This document shows positions 45,830-53,671 of a stretch of 64,000 bases of DNA, piece by piece (the stretch's first letter is position 1; each line of letters starts with the position of its first letter). The stretch is taken from assembly GCA_035461385.1 (NCBI GenBank), contig DATHVI010000174.1, forward strand, positions 32,259-96,258, in the 5' to 3' direction. This DNA is from DATHVI01 sp035461385. GTDB lineage: Bacteria; Actinomycetota; Thermoleophilia; Solirubrobacterales; 70-9. Under the pieces are notes generated by a model. The model did not search any database. It was not told the origin of the DNA and saw nothing but the letters and a program-made list of their open reading frames with translations. The position numbers were made by a program, and so were the translations under genes.

Positions 45830-47596
45830 TCAGGCGCGGAGCACGGTCATCACCGTGATCACGGCGACGACGGCGATCGTCAGCGGGAACCCCACCCGTG
45901 GGTAGTCGGTGAACCGGTAGCCGCCGGGCCCGAGCACCATCGTGTTCGTCTGGTAGCCGATCGGGGTCAGGAAAGAGGCCGAGGCGGTGACCGCGATCGC
46001 GATCGCGATCGCCCGCGGGTCGAGGCCGGCGCCGGCGGCGATCGCGATCGCGATCGGAAAGACGACGACCGCGGCGGCGTTGTTGGTGATCAGCTCCGTC
46101 AGCATCAGGGTGACGAGGACGACGCCGAGGACGATCCCGACCTTGCCGAACGGCTCGAGCGCGCTCAGCATCTCGCCCGCGATCGCCTCGGCGAGGCCGG
46201 TGCTCTCGATCGCCGCCCCGACCCCGAACGCTGCGGCGATCAGGATGATCACGTCGAGGTCGATCGCGTTGCGGGCCTCGTTCACACTCAGCACCCGAGT
46301 CAGGACCATCGCCGCCGCCGCGAGCAGGGCGAGCTCGAAGATCGACAGGACGTTGAACGCCGCCAGGGTGATCACCGCGATCGCGGTGAAGCCGACGATC
46401 GGCGCCTTGCGGCTCGCCGACGGCGGCGGCCCGCCGAGGCGGGCGACGAGGAGGAAGTCGCGGCTCTCCCGCCAGCGCGTCCGGAAGTCGCTTCCCGCGA
46501 GCAGCAGCAGCGTGTCGCCGGGCTCGAGCCGGATCTGCCCGAGCTTGCCGGCAACCCGCTCGCCGGCGCGATGGATCGCGACGACCGCTGCCTGGTAGCG
46601 GGCCCGGAACTCAGTCTCGGCGAGCGTCCTGCCGACGAGCGGCGACGACGCCCCGATCACGGCCTCGAAGAAGGTGTGCAGGTGGCTGTCGACGGCGAGC
46701 AGGTGCTTGTCCTCGGCCGAGCGCAGGCCTGCGGTGCGCTGGAGGTCGACGACGAGGTTCGCCTGACCGACGAAGGTGAGGCGGTCGTCGCCCCGCAGCT
46801 CGGTGGTGGGAGCGACCGGGGCGATCAGGTGCCCGTCGCGCTCGATCTCGACCAGGTAGACGCCCTCGAGGTGCCGCAGCCCCGCCTCCTCGACGGTCAC
46901 CCCGTCGATCCGGCCCTCGGGCTCGACCTCCATCTCGACGACGAACTCCCGCATCTCCTCGGTCAGCATCCGCTGAGCGCCCCGCCGCTCGGGGAGCAGC
47001 TTCGGCACGAACGCGATCAGGACCGCGAGCCCGACGATCGCCGCGATGCCGCCGACCGGCGTGATCTCGAACAGGGTCAGCGGGTCCTCGCCACTCTCCT
47101 GGAGCAGCCCGGAGACGACCAGGTTGGTGGAGGTGCCGATGACGGTGATCGTCCCGCCGAGGATCGCCGCGAACGAGAGCGGCATCAGCAGCCGCGACGG
47201 CGAGATGTTGTGCTTCGCGCACCAGGCGGTGATCTCGGGGATCATCATCGCGACCAGCGGGGTGTTGTTGATGAACCCCGAGATCCCGGCGCTGGGGAGC
47301 AGCAGCCGCGCCAGCGACGCCCGCTCGCTCGTCTCGCGGTTGCCGAGCAGGCGGTTGACCAGCGGCCCGAGCAGCCCGGTCTTGTCCGCCGCCCGCGCGA
47401 GCACGTAGAGGGCGGCGACGGTCAACGGCGCCGGGTTGCTGAACCCCGCGAACGCCTGGCCCTCGTCGATCACCCCGGTGACGAGCAGGGTGATCGTCGC
47501 CGCGAGAACGATCGCCGCCGGCGGCGCGACCTCGCGCACGAGCAGCGCGAGCATCAGGAGGACCACGCCCAGGGTCAGCCAGGCATCGAAGCTCAT
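45830..47596 (-). CDS. SLC13/DASS-family transporter with two RCK-C domains
   Basis: 588 residues. Two sets of membrane helices (1-205 and 395-588), each carrying the DASS-type hairpin motifs (SGFINNTPLVAMMIPE; NNAAAVVVFPIAIAIAAG). Between them are two TrkA-C (RCK-C) modules (about 210-390, e.g. LVGRTLAETEFRARYQAAVVAIHR). Citrate/succinate/sulfate-type substrates are possible; the RCK modules suggest nucleotide-controlled gating. Start ATG 47596. The 159 bases upstream to 47755 contain no gene. Confidence 0.88.
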   Translation of the reverse strand: MSFDAWLTLGVVLLMLALLVREVAPPAAIVLAATITLLVTGVIDEGQAFAGFSNPAPLTVAALYVLARAADKTGLLGPLVNRLLGNRETSERASLARLLLPSAGISGFINNTPLVAMMIPEITAWCAKHNISPSRLLMPLSFAAILGGTITVIGTSTNLVVSGLLQESGEDPLTLFEITPVGGIAAIVGLAVLIAFVPKLLPERRGAQRMLTEEMREFVVEMEVEPEGRIDGVTVEEAGLRHLEGVYLVEIERDGHLIAPVAPTTELRGDDRLTFVGQANLVVDLQRTAGLRSAEDKHLLAVDSHLHTFFEAVIGASSPLVGRTLAETEFRARYQAAVVAIHRAGERVAGKLGQIRLEPGDTLLLLAGSDFRTRWRESRDFLLVARLGGPPPSASRKAPIVGFTAIAVITLAAFNVLSIFELALLAAAAMVLTRVLSVNEARNAIDLDVIILIAAAFGVGAAIESTGLAEAIAGEMLSALEPFGKVGIVLGVVLVTLMLTELITNNAAAVVVFPIAIAIAAGAGLDPRAIAIAIAVTASASFLTPIGYQTNTMVLGPGGYRFTDYPRVGFPLTIAVVAVITVMTVLRA

Positions 47597-47755
47597 CGGC
47601 GCCGACCCTTCCTCAGTGACTCAGCCGTTCAGCGACCAAGGAGCGGCACGGTAGCGCGCGCCCGTGTGCGCTGCGTTTAGAGCGCGCTTAACAACACCGC
47701 GCCCAGCGACCGACTCGGTGCCCGAATCCGGTTCCGCGGAACCGCGGCAAGCGGC

Positions 47756-47980
47756 TCACGTGAGCTCCGACCCGCAGCCCGCGCAGCCGCCGGCCGCCCG
47801 CAACGAGCCGCCGCAGACGGGGCACCCGGAGCGGCCGGTACGGCTGAGGTCCTCCCACACCTCGAGGATTGAGTCCTCGAGGGTCACCTCGGCCGGGTCG
47901 AACAGCCGCTGCTCCGAGCGCCCAGCCACGGGCGGTACGGCGAGCACGGCCTGGCGCGTCATCTCCGCGACCGCAGCCAT
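47756..47980 (-). CDS. small zinc-ribbon protein downstream of lexA
   Basis: 74 residues. The tail is CPVCGGSLRAAGGCAGCGSEL, a CxxC...CxxC zinc ribbon. ATG 47980 lies just downstream of the lexA stop (47983-47985), so the two are probably cotranscribed. It has no known family; a link to DNA damage is suggested only by the operon. Confidence 0.65.
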   Translation of the reverse strand: MAAVAEMTRQAVLAVPPVAGRSEQRLFDPAEVTLEDSILEVWEDLSRTGRSGCPVCGGSLRAAGGCAGCGSELT

Positions 47981-47982
47981 GC

Positions 47983-48585
47983 TCAAACCCTCCGGAAGAC
48001 GCCGACCACCTTGCCCAGGACCTCGGCGTCGGTTGTGACGATCGGCTCGTAGGCCTCGTTCTCGGCCTCGAGCCGGATCGCCTCGTCCTCCCTGAACAAC
48101 CGCTTCACAGTCGCCTCGTCGTCGATCAGCGCGACCACGATCTCGCCGTCATTGGCGGTCTCTGCCGGGCGGACGACGACGTAGTCGCCCTCGAGGATCC
48201 CGGCGTCCTTCATCGAGTCGCCGGAGACGCGAAGGACGTAGTCGCCGCCCTCGCCGCCGATCACCGACGGGACCTCGAGGTACTCCTCGATGTGCTCCTC
48301 GGCGAGGACCGGCTGCCCGGCCGCGACCCGGCCGACGAGCGGCAGTCCCGGCCCGCGGACCGCACGCCGCGCCTTGCCGACCAGCAGCTCGATCGCCCGC
48401 GGCTTCGTCGGGTCGCGCCGCAGCAGGCCGATCTTCTCGAGGTTCGCGAGGTGGGCGTGCACGGTCGAGGACGAATGCAGGCCGACGGCCTTGCCGATCT
48501 CGCGCACGGTCGGCGGGTAACCGTACTTGGCCGCGTACTTGCGGATGTAGTCGAAGATCTCCTTCTGGCGCTTGGTCAGGTCCAT
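47983..48585 (-). CDS. lexA: LexA repressor
   Basis: 200 residues. N-terminal winged helix (1-70; TVREIGKAVGLHSSSTVHAHLANLEKIGLL). C-terminal latent protease: cleavage site A89-G90 (VGRVAAGQPV), nucleophile S124 (SGDSM) and general base K161 (TVKRLF), at the correct spacing. It represses the SOS regulon until RecA filament triggers self-cleavage. A LexA box stands in front of the gene, so it is autoregulated. Confidence 0.96.
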   Translation of the reverse strand: MDLTKRQKEIFDYIRKYAAKYGYPPTVREIGKAVGLHSSSTVHAHLANLEKIGLLRRDPTKPRAIELLVGKARRAVRGPGLPLVGRVAAGQPVLAEEHIEEYLEVPSVIGGEGGDYVLRVSGDSMKDAGILEGDYVVVRPAETANDGEIVVALIDDEATVKRLFREDEAIRLEAENEAYEPIVTTDAEVLGKVVGVFRRV

Positions 48586-48645
48586 CGCGGGCTCCTCCTC
48601 GGCTCAGCCGCAGGTGCGGGGGTCGCCGCATTCGCTGCTTCTACC

Positions 48646-48659
48646 AGAACACATGTTCG
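48646..48659. promoter_or_regulatory. LexA box in front of lexA
   Basis: AGAAC-ACAT-GTTCG matches the SOS box except for one end base (CGAACATGTGTTCT on the minus strand). It lies 60 bases upstream of the ATG and next to a GGTAGAAG -10-like element. Confidence 0.7.
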
Positions 48660-48727
48660 TAGAGTAGAACGTCCCGCGGACGGAAGCAAGCGGGCGGCGC
48701 CCGTCCCTCTAGAATCTCCTTCCCCAC

Positions 48728-48814
<87 letters not shown>

Positions 48815-48821
48815 CTCGAAG

Positions 48822-48840
48822 CCCCCGCAAAGCGCGGGGG
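48822..48840 (+). terminator. tRNA-Leu terminator
   Basis: CCCCCGC-AAAGC-GCGGGGG directly after the tRNA. Duplicated in altered form after copy 2 of the repeat. Confidence 0.65.
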
Positions 48841-48871
48841 AGGCAAAGTCGGATGTAGTCGTGTGACCGGC

Positions 48872-49140
48872 TCATCGGCGCAGCGAGCGGTTTGTAGCGG
48901 CGCCACCTCCCTTTCGTCCCTCTTCGCCGTGGCCCTCGAGGACCAGGGCGATCGACTCGGCGGACAGGTAGCGCCGGCCGACCAGCCACTCGTCGTTCTG
49001 CGCGATCAGAAAGGGCGCCGGCGAGGCGGATCGCCGAGGCGTATTGGGGAGATCCCGACGACGTCCGATAGCCGCCCGATCTCCTTGTCGACGCGTTCGA
49101 TGGGATCGGTGGAGCGAAGCTTCGGCCATCGGCCTCGGGG
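48872..49140 (-). mobile_element. IS256-family transposase remnant
   Basis: The minus strand gives pieces of the IS256 C-terminus in three different frames: WPKLRSTDPIERVDKEIGRLSDVVGI, then YASAIRLAGAL, then LIAQNDEWLVGRRYLSAESIALVLEGHGEE. In an intact enzyme these read as one chain (compare LRSTNPLERLNKEI and VGIFPN, then EQHDEWxxxRRYLS). Two frameshifts and loss of the N-terminal part make it inactive. Confidence 0.7.
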
Positions 49141-49200
49141 AAGCGATAGATAGCAGAAACCGTCCGGGCGTCGGCGGGTCGGCCGGACCTCAAACAAGGA

Positions 49201-49227
49201 GAAGCGCCCCCGAATCGGGGGCGCTTC
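49201..49227 (-). terminator. terminator of the 92-residue island gene
   Basis: GAAGCGCCCCC-GATTC-GGGGGCGCTTC on the minus strand, followed by TCCTTGTTTG. Correctly placed 20 bases after the stop at 49246. Confidence 0.7.
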
Positions 49228-49245
49228 CCGTGCCGCTCGGAAGTC

Positions 49246-49524
49246 CTAGGCGCCTGCCGCAGCAGGCTCCGGAAGGCCCATAGAGCGGTCCGCGTCGACC
49301 GCGAAGTACGTGTTCTCAGTCACGCCGGCGGTAGCCGGATCGAGGAAATCGCGGACTGTGTCAATCGAGTCCGCCTCCCAGAGGCAGATTGCCGCCGACC
49401 CGTCCTGGGGCGGGAAGAACTGCCGCAACTGGACACCAAGCGGCCCGCCTTCGGCAAGCTCCGCGGGGTCCAACGAGGAGAACTTCTCCGGATCGGTGAT
49501 TCGGTGCTGCGCAACGATGTTCAT
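49246..49524 (-). CDS. small hypothetical protein in the tRNA island
   Basis: 92 residues, no recognised family: MNIVAQHRITDPEKFSSLD, a middle of FPPQDGSAAICLWEADSIDTVRDFLD, and GVTENTYFAVD. The alternation of strands and helices and the length suggest a dimeric ferredoxin-like (Dabb-type) barrel, but this is guesswork. It has a proper Shine-Dalgarno (GGAGGCGACC) and terminator, so it is likely expressed despite lying in the island. Confidence 0.6.
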   Translation of the reverse strand: MNIVAQHRITDPEKFSSLDPAELAEGGPLGVQLRQFFPPQDGSAAICLWEADSIDTVRDFLDPATAGVTENTYFAVDADRSMGLPEPAAAGA

Positions 49525-49881
49525 GGTCGCCTCCGTCTAGTCATTGGTCTTGGCTGTCTCCACCGCTGGAAACGAACCGGGAGGTCGCCCGAGACTCTTT
49601 GCTGATCCAAGGCAGCCGCGAGAAGTTCAGCAACGGCAATAGGCCTGTCCCAAAACACTTTATCAAGAATTCATGAAAAATTCTTCCGGAAATAGAAAGC
49701 TACAAAGATGAGCCGGAAACCGGCCAACGGATGGCGGTGGCAAGTCGCCACCGCGCCCGCGCGCGCCGGTCACCGCCGCGCTTGGCGGGATCCGGTTGTA
49801 GGTGGTCGATGGCGCCCACGGTCTCGGCATCACCGGCTCGCCGACCGGGGTCGACTTGAGCCGCGGCCTCGAACCGGCGCT
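49525..49881. other. low-GC non-coding part of the tRNA island
   Basis: About 49550-49720 has clearly lower GC than the surroundings. It includes a 7-bp inverted repeat (AAGAATT-N7-AATTCTT, 49665-49685) and GGCCTGTCCCAAAACA at 49642-49657, which looks like the end of an insertion sequence. No gene is supported; frames across it show no domain. The composition suggests acquired DNA. Confidence 0.5.
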
Positions 49882-49920
49882 GTGGAGGTTCAACTCCTCT
49901 CAGCCGCACTCCGAAGCCCC
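49882..49920 (+). repeat. direct repeat copy 2: tRNA-Leu 3' end (attR-like)
   Basis: GTGGAGGTTC-A-ACTCCTCTC then AGCCGCACTCC and GAAGCCCC, matching copy 1 at 48788-48825 except one substitution and one extra C. A hairpin CGAAGCCCCTGCG/CGCGGGGGCTTCG follows (49912-49941), also matching the terminator region. There is no tRNA body upstream, so it is not a second gene. Confidence 0.75.
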
Positions 49921-50015
49921 TGCGACCTCGCGGGGGCTTCGTGGCTTCGGGACACCGGGCCGCGCGGGGCGCTCGCGCCCTGGGCAAGTGGTCCGGCTCC
50001 GTGCGCTGGCATCCT

Positions 50016-50840
50016 ATGGGGGTCATCCGCGGTTCGAACGGAGGTGTGGCGCGAGTTGATCCTCTCCCCTCTACGCGCCGGCCGCTGGGCCCGCCCAGCG
50101 GGACGGCGGGCTCGAGCACCGCGTTGACCGGGCGCGACGTCACCGCGGCCGGCCGGACGGAGGTCGATCAGGCGCTCGCCCGAATCTCCGAGCGCTATCG
50201 CGAGCTCGTCGAGCGTCTGCCCGCTGTCGTCTACGAGGCCGAGCCCGGACCCGAGGGCGTCTTCCGGTACGTCAGCCCCCAGATCGAGCAGCTGCTCGGC
50301 TACAGCCCGGAGGAGTGGACGTCGAATCCCCGGCTCTGGCTTGAGCGCCTTCATCCCGACGATCGCCCGGTGACGCTGGAACGTGAGCGCGAGCATGCGC
50401 TGCACGCGACCGGCACCGACACTCGGGTGCGATCCGAGTACCGGATGGTCCACCGCGACGGCCACGTCGTCACGATTCGCGACGAGGCGCGGCTGATCGA
50501 TCCGGACTCGGGCCCGCCGGTGTGGCACGGCGTCCTGATCGACATGAGCGCGAGCAGGGCGGCGTCGGCACGGCTCAACGCTCCCGGCGGGGATGCCGTG
50601 CGAGCGAACTGCGCCCGCTGCGGTGCGAGCTGGATCGCTGAGCGGGTGCACGCCTGCCCCGAGTGCGGGAATCGGGAAGTCGACGCGGTCTCCCTCAACG
50701 AGGCGCTCGCCGCGCTCGCAGCCTCCCGCCGCCAGGTCGAGGATCTCCTCGCCGCTCTCCACCGGCACCTCGACGCGTTGAGCGACGCCCTCCCCGAGCC
50801 CCCGCCCGGCGGGGCGGCGAGTGCGGATGCGCGCGGCTGA
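50016..50840 (+). CDS. PAS-domain protein with zinc ribbon
   Basis: 274 residues from ATG 50016; the start is uncertain and GTG 50045, preceded by GGAGGT, is an alternative. PAS domain at about 55-170 (VVYEAEPGPEGVFRYVSPQIEQLLGYSPEEW; WHGVLIDMSA). Then CARCGASWIAERVHACPECGN, a four-cysteine ribbon, and a final coiled-coil-like helix (ALAALAASRRQVEDLLAALHRHL). No kinase, cyclase or DNA-binding domain follows. It probably senses a ligand or redox state and signals by protein contact. Confidence 0.75.
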   Translation: MGVIRGSNGGVARVDPLPSTRRPLGPPSGTAGSSTALTGRDVTAAGRTEVDQALARISERYRELVERLPAVVYEAEPGPEGVFRYVSPQIEQLLGYSPEEWTSNPRLWLERLHPDDRPVTLEREREHALHATGTDTRVRSEYRMVHRDGHVVTIRDEARLIDPDSGPPVWHGVLIDMSASRAASARLNAPGGDAVRANCARCGASWIAERVHACPECGNREVDAVSLNEALAALAASRRQVEDLLAALHRHLDALSDALPEPPPGGAASADARG

Positions 50841-50852
50841 CGTCTGACCGCC

Positions 50853-51446
50853 GTGCGCTCGGAGGGACGGCGAGCCACGGCCGCGCCGCTGCGGCTGCTG
50901 GCGCTCGCCGACGAGCCGCCGCCGGCCGACCCGGCCCGGATCGTCTCCGACAACGGCGTCGCGGCGGTGGTCACGCTCGGTGACCTCGAGCCGGAGTCGA
51001 TCGCCCCGCTCTCCGGCCTCGCGATCCCCCGCCTCGGCGTCCACGGCAACCACGACGCGGAGGGCCAGCTCGCCGCGCTCGGGATCGCCGATCTCCACCT
51101 CTCGCGGGTCGAGGTCGGCGGCTGGAGCTTCGCCGGCTTCGAGGGCTGCGTGCGGTATGGCGAAGGCCCCCACCAGTACTCGCAGGCGGAGGCCGCGGAG
51201 CTGGCCCGCGAGCTCCCGCCGGCCGACGTCCTCGCCTGCCACGCGCCGCCGGCCGGGATCGACGACGAGCCCGACGACCCCGCCCACGCCGGCTTCGTCG
51301 CCCTGCGCGAGTGGGTCGAGCGCCACCGCCCGAAGTACCTCCTGCACGGCCACACCCAGCCGGATCCGAGGACCCGGGTCCGTCGCTTCGGCGACACCGA
51401 GGTCGTCTGGGTTCGCGGCGCCGCCGTCGTCGAGCTGCGCCGCTGA
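50853..51446 (+). CDS. metallophosphoesterase-like protein
   Basis: 197 residues from GTG 50853. Calcineurin-type motifs: GDLEPE (43-48), GNHD (66-69), CHAPP near 130, and HGHTQP near 164. The first motif, normally DxH, has D20 but lacks the histidine (LALADEPPP). Such proteins still bind a metal pair weakly or hydrolyse cyclic nucleotides or phosphate esters. Adjacent PAS gene on the same strand, with a 12-base gap. Confidence 0.8.
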   Translation: MRSEGRRATAAPLRLLALADEPPPADPARIVSDNGVAAVVTLGDLEPESIAPLSGLAIPRLGVHGNHDAEGQLAALGIADLHLSRVEVGGWSFAGFEGCVRYGEGPHQYSQAEAAELARELPPADVLACHAPPAGIDDEPDDPAHAGFVALREWVERHRPKYLLHGHTQPDPRTRVRRFGDTEVVWVRGAAVVELRR

Positions 51447-51805
51447 GCCCGCGGCCGGGCGAGCTCCCGGCAGGCGCCCACGCGCCCGCCGCGGGTCGGA
51501 TCCCCTTCGGCGCCAGGAGCGGACCTTGGCGTCGAGCAGCAGCCAGCAGCCGTCCGCGGCGTTCACCGCCGGAACCCCCGGGACCCTCTTCAGCGGCGGC
51601 GAGACCTGGAGCGTGTTGTCGCCGCTGCATCGAAGCGCGCTCGTGCGTCGCGCCGGCGGCGATCGCCGCCGGGATCGCGACCCCCCGAGACCTCGCCTGC
51701 GTCGGACACCGCGGGCGGCGGTCGGCCCCCCACGGCGCGGCGTCGGTGCTCGCTGGTGGTGCGTGCCCGATTCTCCGTCGTCCCGGCGTGAATGCAAGTC
51801 CCCCG
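51447..51805. other. intergenic region without a supported gene
   Basis: 359 bases. On the minus strand about 51490-51635 one frame reads CSGDNTLQVSPPLKRVPGVPAVNAADGCWLLLDAKVRSW, which looks like real protein but has no start, and the frame to its sides is arginine-rich. It may be a decayed gene. No promoter, repeat or RNA seen. Confidence 0.35.
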
Positions 51806-52705
51806 CTAGCGCGGGTTCCCGCGCTCGTCCGCGCGCCGCGCGAGGTCGAGGAACGCGGCGGCGGCCGGCGCGTGGCGGCGCTCGGCCCGCCAGACGAGGG
51901 TGACGTCGCGCGAGAGCGATGGCTTGCGGACGGTCGCGAGCGCGACCGGGATGCCCGCGCCCTCGACGTCGGAGCGAGGCAGGAGCGAGACGCCGAGCCC
52001 GCGGGCGACGATCGCGTTGATTCGCGCGACCTCGTTCGACTCGAACGCGACCCGCGGCTGGAACCCCGCCTGCTCGCCGGCGCTCTGGAGCAGGCGGCGC
52101 AGCATCGAGCCCTCGCGGAAGCCGATGAACAGCTCGTCGCGGAGCTCGGCGAGGTCGATCTCGTCGCGGTCGGCGAGCCGGTGCTCGGCCGGCAGCACCG
52201 CGACGACCTCCTCGGTCGCGACCCGCTGGAACTTCAGCCCTCCGCCCTGGATCCGCTCGGTGACCGACAGGAACGCGAGGTCGAGCGCGTCGGAGCGCAG
52301 GCGGTCGGCGAGCGTCTCGCTCGGCTCCTCGCGGACCGCGAGCTCGACCTCCGGGTACTGGCCGTGGAAGGCGGCGAGCAGCGCCGAGAGGTCGAACGGG
52401 CCGAGGGTCTGCATCGCGCCGATCGTGACTCTCCCGCCCCGGACCCCGGCGAGCTCCTGGAGCTCGGCGAGGCCGGCGTCGACCTCGGCGACCGCCCGCC
52501 GCGCCCGCTCGACGAGGGCGATCCCGGCGCCCGTCATCCGGACCCGGCGGGTGGTCCGATCGACGAGCGTGACGCCGACCTCCTGCTCGAGCCGGCGGAT
52601 CTGCTGCGAGAGCGCCGGCTGGGCGACGTGCGACCGCGTCGCCGCCTGGGTGAAGCTACCCTCGTCAGCGATCGCGATCAGGTATCGGAGCTGGCGCAGT
52701 TCCAT
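51806..52705 (-). CDS. LysR-family transcriptional regulator
   Basis: 299 residues. N-terminal winged helix (1-60; MELRQLRYLIAIADEGSFTQAATRSHVAQPALSQQIRRLE), then the effector-binding domain of two alpha/beta lobes. It has no cysteine, so it is not an OxyR-type peroxide sensor; ligand unknown. The 5' region is AT-rich (52700-52770), with promoter-like TATAG and ATAA elements, and a divergent RNA candidate starts there. It may regulate that RNA. Confidence 0.92.
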   Translation of the reverse strand: MELRQLRYLIAIADEGSFTQAATRSHVAQPALSQQIRRLEQEVGVTLVDRTTRRVRMTGAGIALVERARRAVAEVDAGLAELQELAGVRGGRVTIGAMQTLGPFDLSALLAAFHGQYPEVELAVREEPSETLADRLRSDALDLAFLSVTERIQGGGLKFQRVATEEVVAVLPAEHRLADRDEIDLAELRDELFIGFREGSMLRRLLQSAGEQAGFQPRVAFESNEVARINAIVARGLGVSLLPRSDVEGAGIPVALATVRKPSLSRDVTLVWRAERRHAPAAAAFLDLARRADERGNPR

Positions 52706-52740
52706 AACGATTACGAATAAGTCTATATTGAATTATGTCT

Positions 52741-52769
52741 TTGCATTTCGACGCTTAGACATGCATAAT
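52741..52769 (+). promoter_or_regulatory. consensus sigma-70 promoter pointing away from the LysR gene
   Basis: TTGCAT (52741-52746), 17 bases, CATAAT (52764-52769). This is the best match to a sigma-70 promoter in the window, with perfect spacing. The expected start of transcription is near 52776. Confidence 0.7.
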
Positions 52770-52775
52770 GCTCCG

Positions 52776-52857
52776 CACAACCTCTCCTCCCCTGTCGCGC
52801 CCCGGGTGAACGAGCTTAAGGCCAAGTGCCGCGTCGCTCCCGGGGCGCGACTTTTTT
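52776..52857 (+). ncRNA. candidate intergenic small RNA
   Basis: A short transcription unit between the LysR and DsbA-like genes, both on the other strand. It begins 7 bases after the -10 box and ends with a perfect 13-bp stem, GTCGCGCCCCGGG (52794-52806) / CCCGGGGCGCGAC (52839-52851), followed by TTTTTT. About 82 nt, no ORF. Its 5' end is pyrimidine-rich (CCTCTCCTCCCC at 52781-52792), complementary to Shine-Dalgarno sequences, which suggests a seed that binds ribosome sites of target mRNAs. The alternative is that the hairpin is only a terminator for DsbA-like readthrough, but the T-run is on the wrong side for that. Confidence 0.6.
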
Positions 52858-52863
52858 GTTGAC

Positions 52864-53394
52864 CTAGTCGCGTTCGGCGGCGTCGATCGCGGCGGTGAAG
52901 CCCTCGAACCCGCGCCCGAAACGGCGCCGGCCGTCGAAGAACAGGACCGGGATCCCGTCGACCCCGCTGGCAAGCCCGCTCGCGACGTCGGTCGCGACCC
53001 GCTCGGCGTGGGCGCCGGACTCCAGCTCGGCATCGAAGCGGTCGCGGTCAAGCCCGAGCTCACGGGCGTAGCGGCGCAGATCCGCGACCGCAAGCGCGTC
53101 CTGGTTGCGAAACAGGACGTCGTGCATCGGCCAGAAACGGCCCTGGGCCCCTGCGGCCTCGGCCGCTTCGGCCGCCTTCTGGGCGTGCGGGTGCTTGCCG
53201 GCGAGCGGGAAGTGGCGGAACGCGAACCGCAGCCCGGGCTCCCCCGAGCGCTGCCGGCGGCTCACGTACCTGTAGGCGGCACGCGAGTAAGGGCATTCGT
53301 AGTCGCCGTACTCGACCACCTCGATCGCGCCGCGCTCGGGCCCGCGCACGTGGTCGCGTGCGCCGAGCGGCTCGGCCAGGTCCAACGTGGACAC
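52864..53394 (-). CDS. DsbA-family thioredoxin-fold protein
   Basis: 176 residues. The thioredoxin fold starts with VVEYGDYECPYSRAAY, where the active site is C34-P-Y-S37. DsbA enzymes usually have CPxC, so a monothiol mechanism (reductase/isomerase or glutathione-type) is likely. The cis-proline loop is GVDGIPVLFF near 145. No signal peptide is present, so it acts in the cytoplasm. Start ATG 53394. Confidence 0.85.
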   Translation of the reverse strand: MSTLDLAEPLGARDHVRGPERGAIEVVEYGDYECPYSRAAYRYVSRRQRSGEPGLRFAFRHFPLAGKHPHAQKAAEAAEAAGAQGRFWPMHDVLFRNQDALAVADLRRYARELGLDRDRFDAELESGAHAERVATDVASGLASGVDGIPVLFFDGRRRFGRGFEGFTAAIDAAERD

Positions 53395-53423
53395 GAACCG
53401 AGCCTAGCCCAGGGATGCAGCCC

Positions 53424-53671
53424 CTAGGACGGGGGGCAGGCGCCGATCGAGTCGACCCGGCCCTCGTCGGTGATCACGAAGAGGTGCTTCCAGGCGCCGG
53501 TTCCGGCCTCGCGGACGCCGTATTCGCCCGGTTCGACCGACTCCTGATGGAGGCCCAGACGTGGATCGCGCTCTGCGGGTCCGGACCGTGAACGTGGCGA
53601 GCCCAGACCGAGAGCGCAGCGGGCCGGGTCTGCTGGGTCCCGGTGATGCACCGTCCGATCTCCCACTCCAT
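53424..53671 (-). pseudogene. small frameshifted gene of unknown function
   Basis: Two frames are needed. From ATG 53671: EWEIGRCITGTQQTRPAALSVWARHVHGP then DPQSAIHVWA. From about 53550: HQESVEPGEYGVREAGTGAWKHLFVITDEGRVDSIGACPPS, ending TAG 53424-53426. Third positions are GC-rich in each part and poor in the alternatives, which supports a -1 frameshift near 53553. Whole length about 82 residues. Unknown family. Confidence 0.55.

Noticed and set aside
49882..49920. A second tRNA-Leu gene
   Set aside because: Only the 3' end is present; the D arm and anticodon arm are missing upstream.
49708..50127. ORF with VEVQLLSAAL across the tRNA-like repeat
   Set aside because: That peptide is a translation of the tRNA T arm, a well-known false ORF.
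51806..52705. OxyR with OxyS-type small RNA
   Set aside because: The LysR protein has no cysteine, so peroxide sensing by the OxyR mechanism is not possible. The small-RNA candidate itself is retained.
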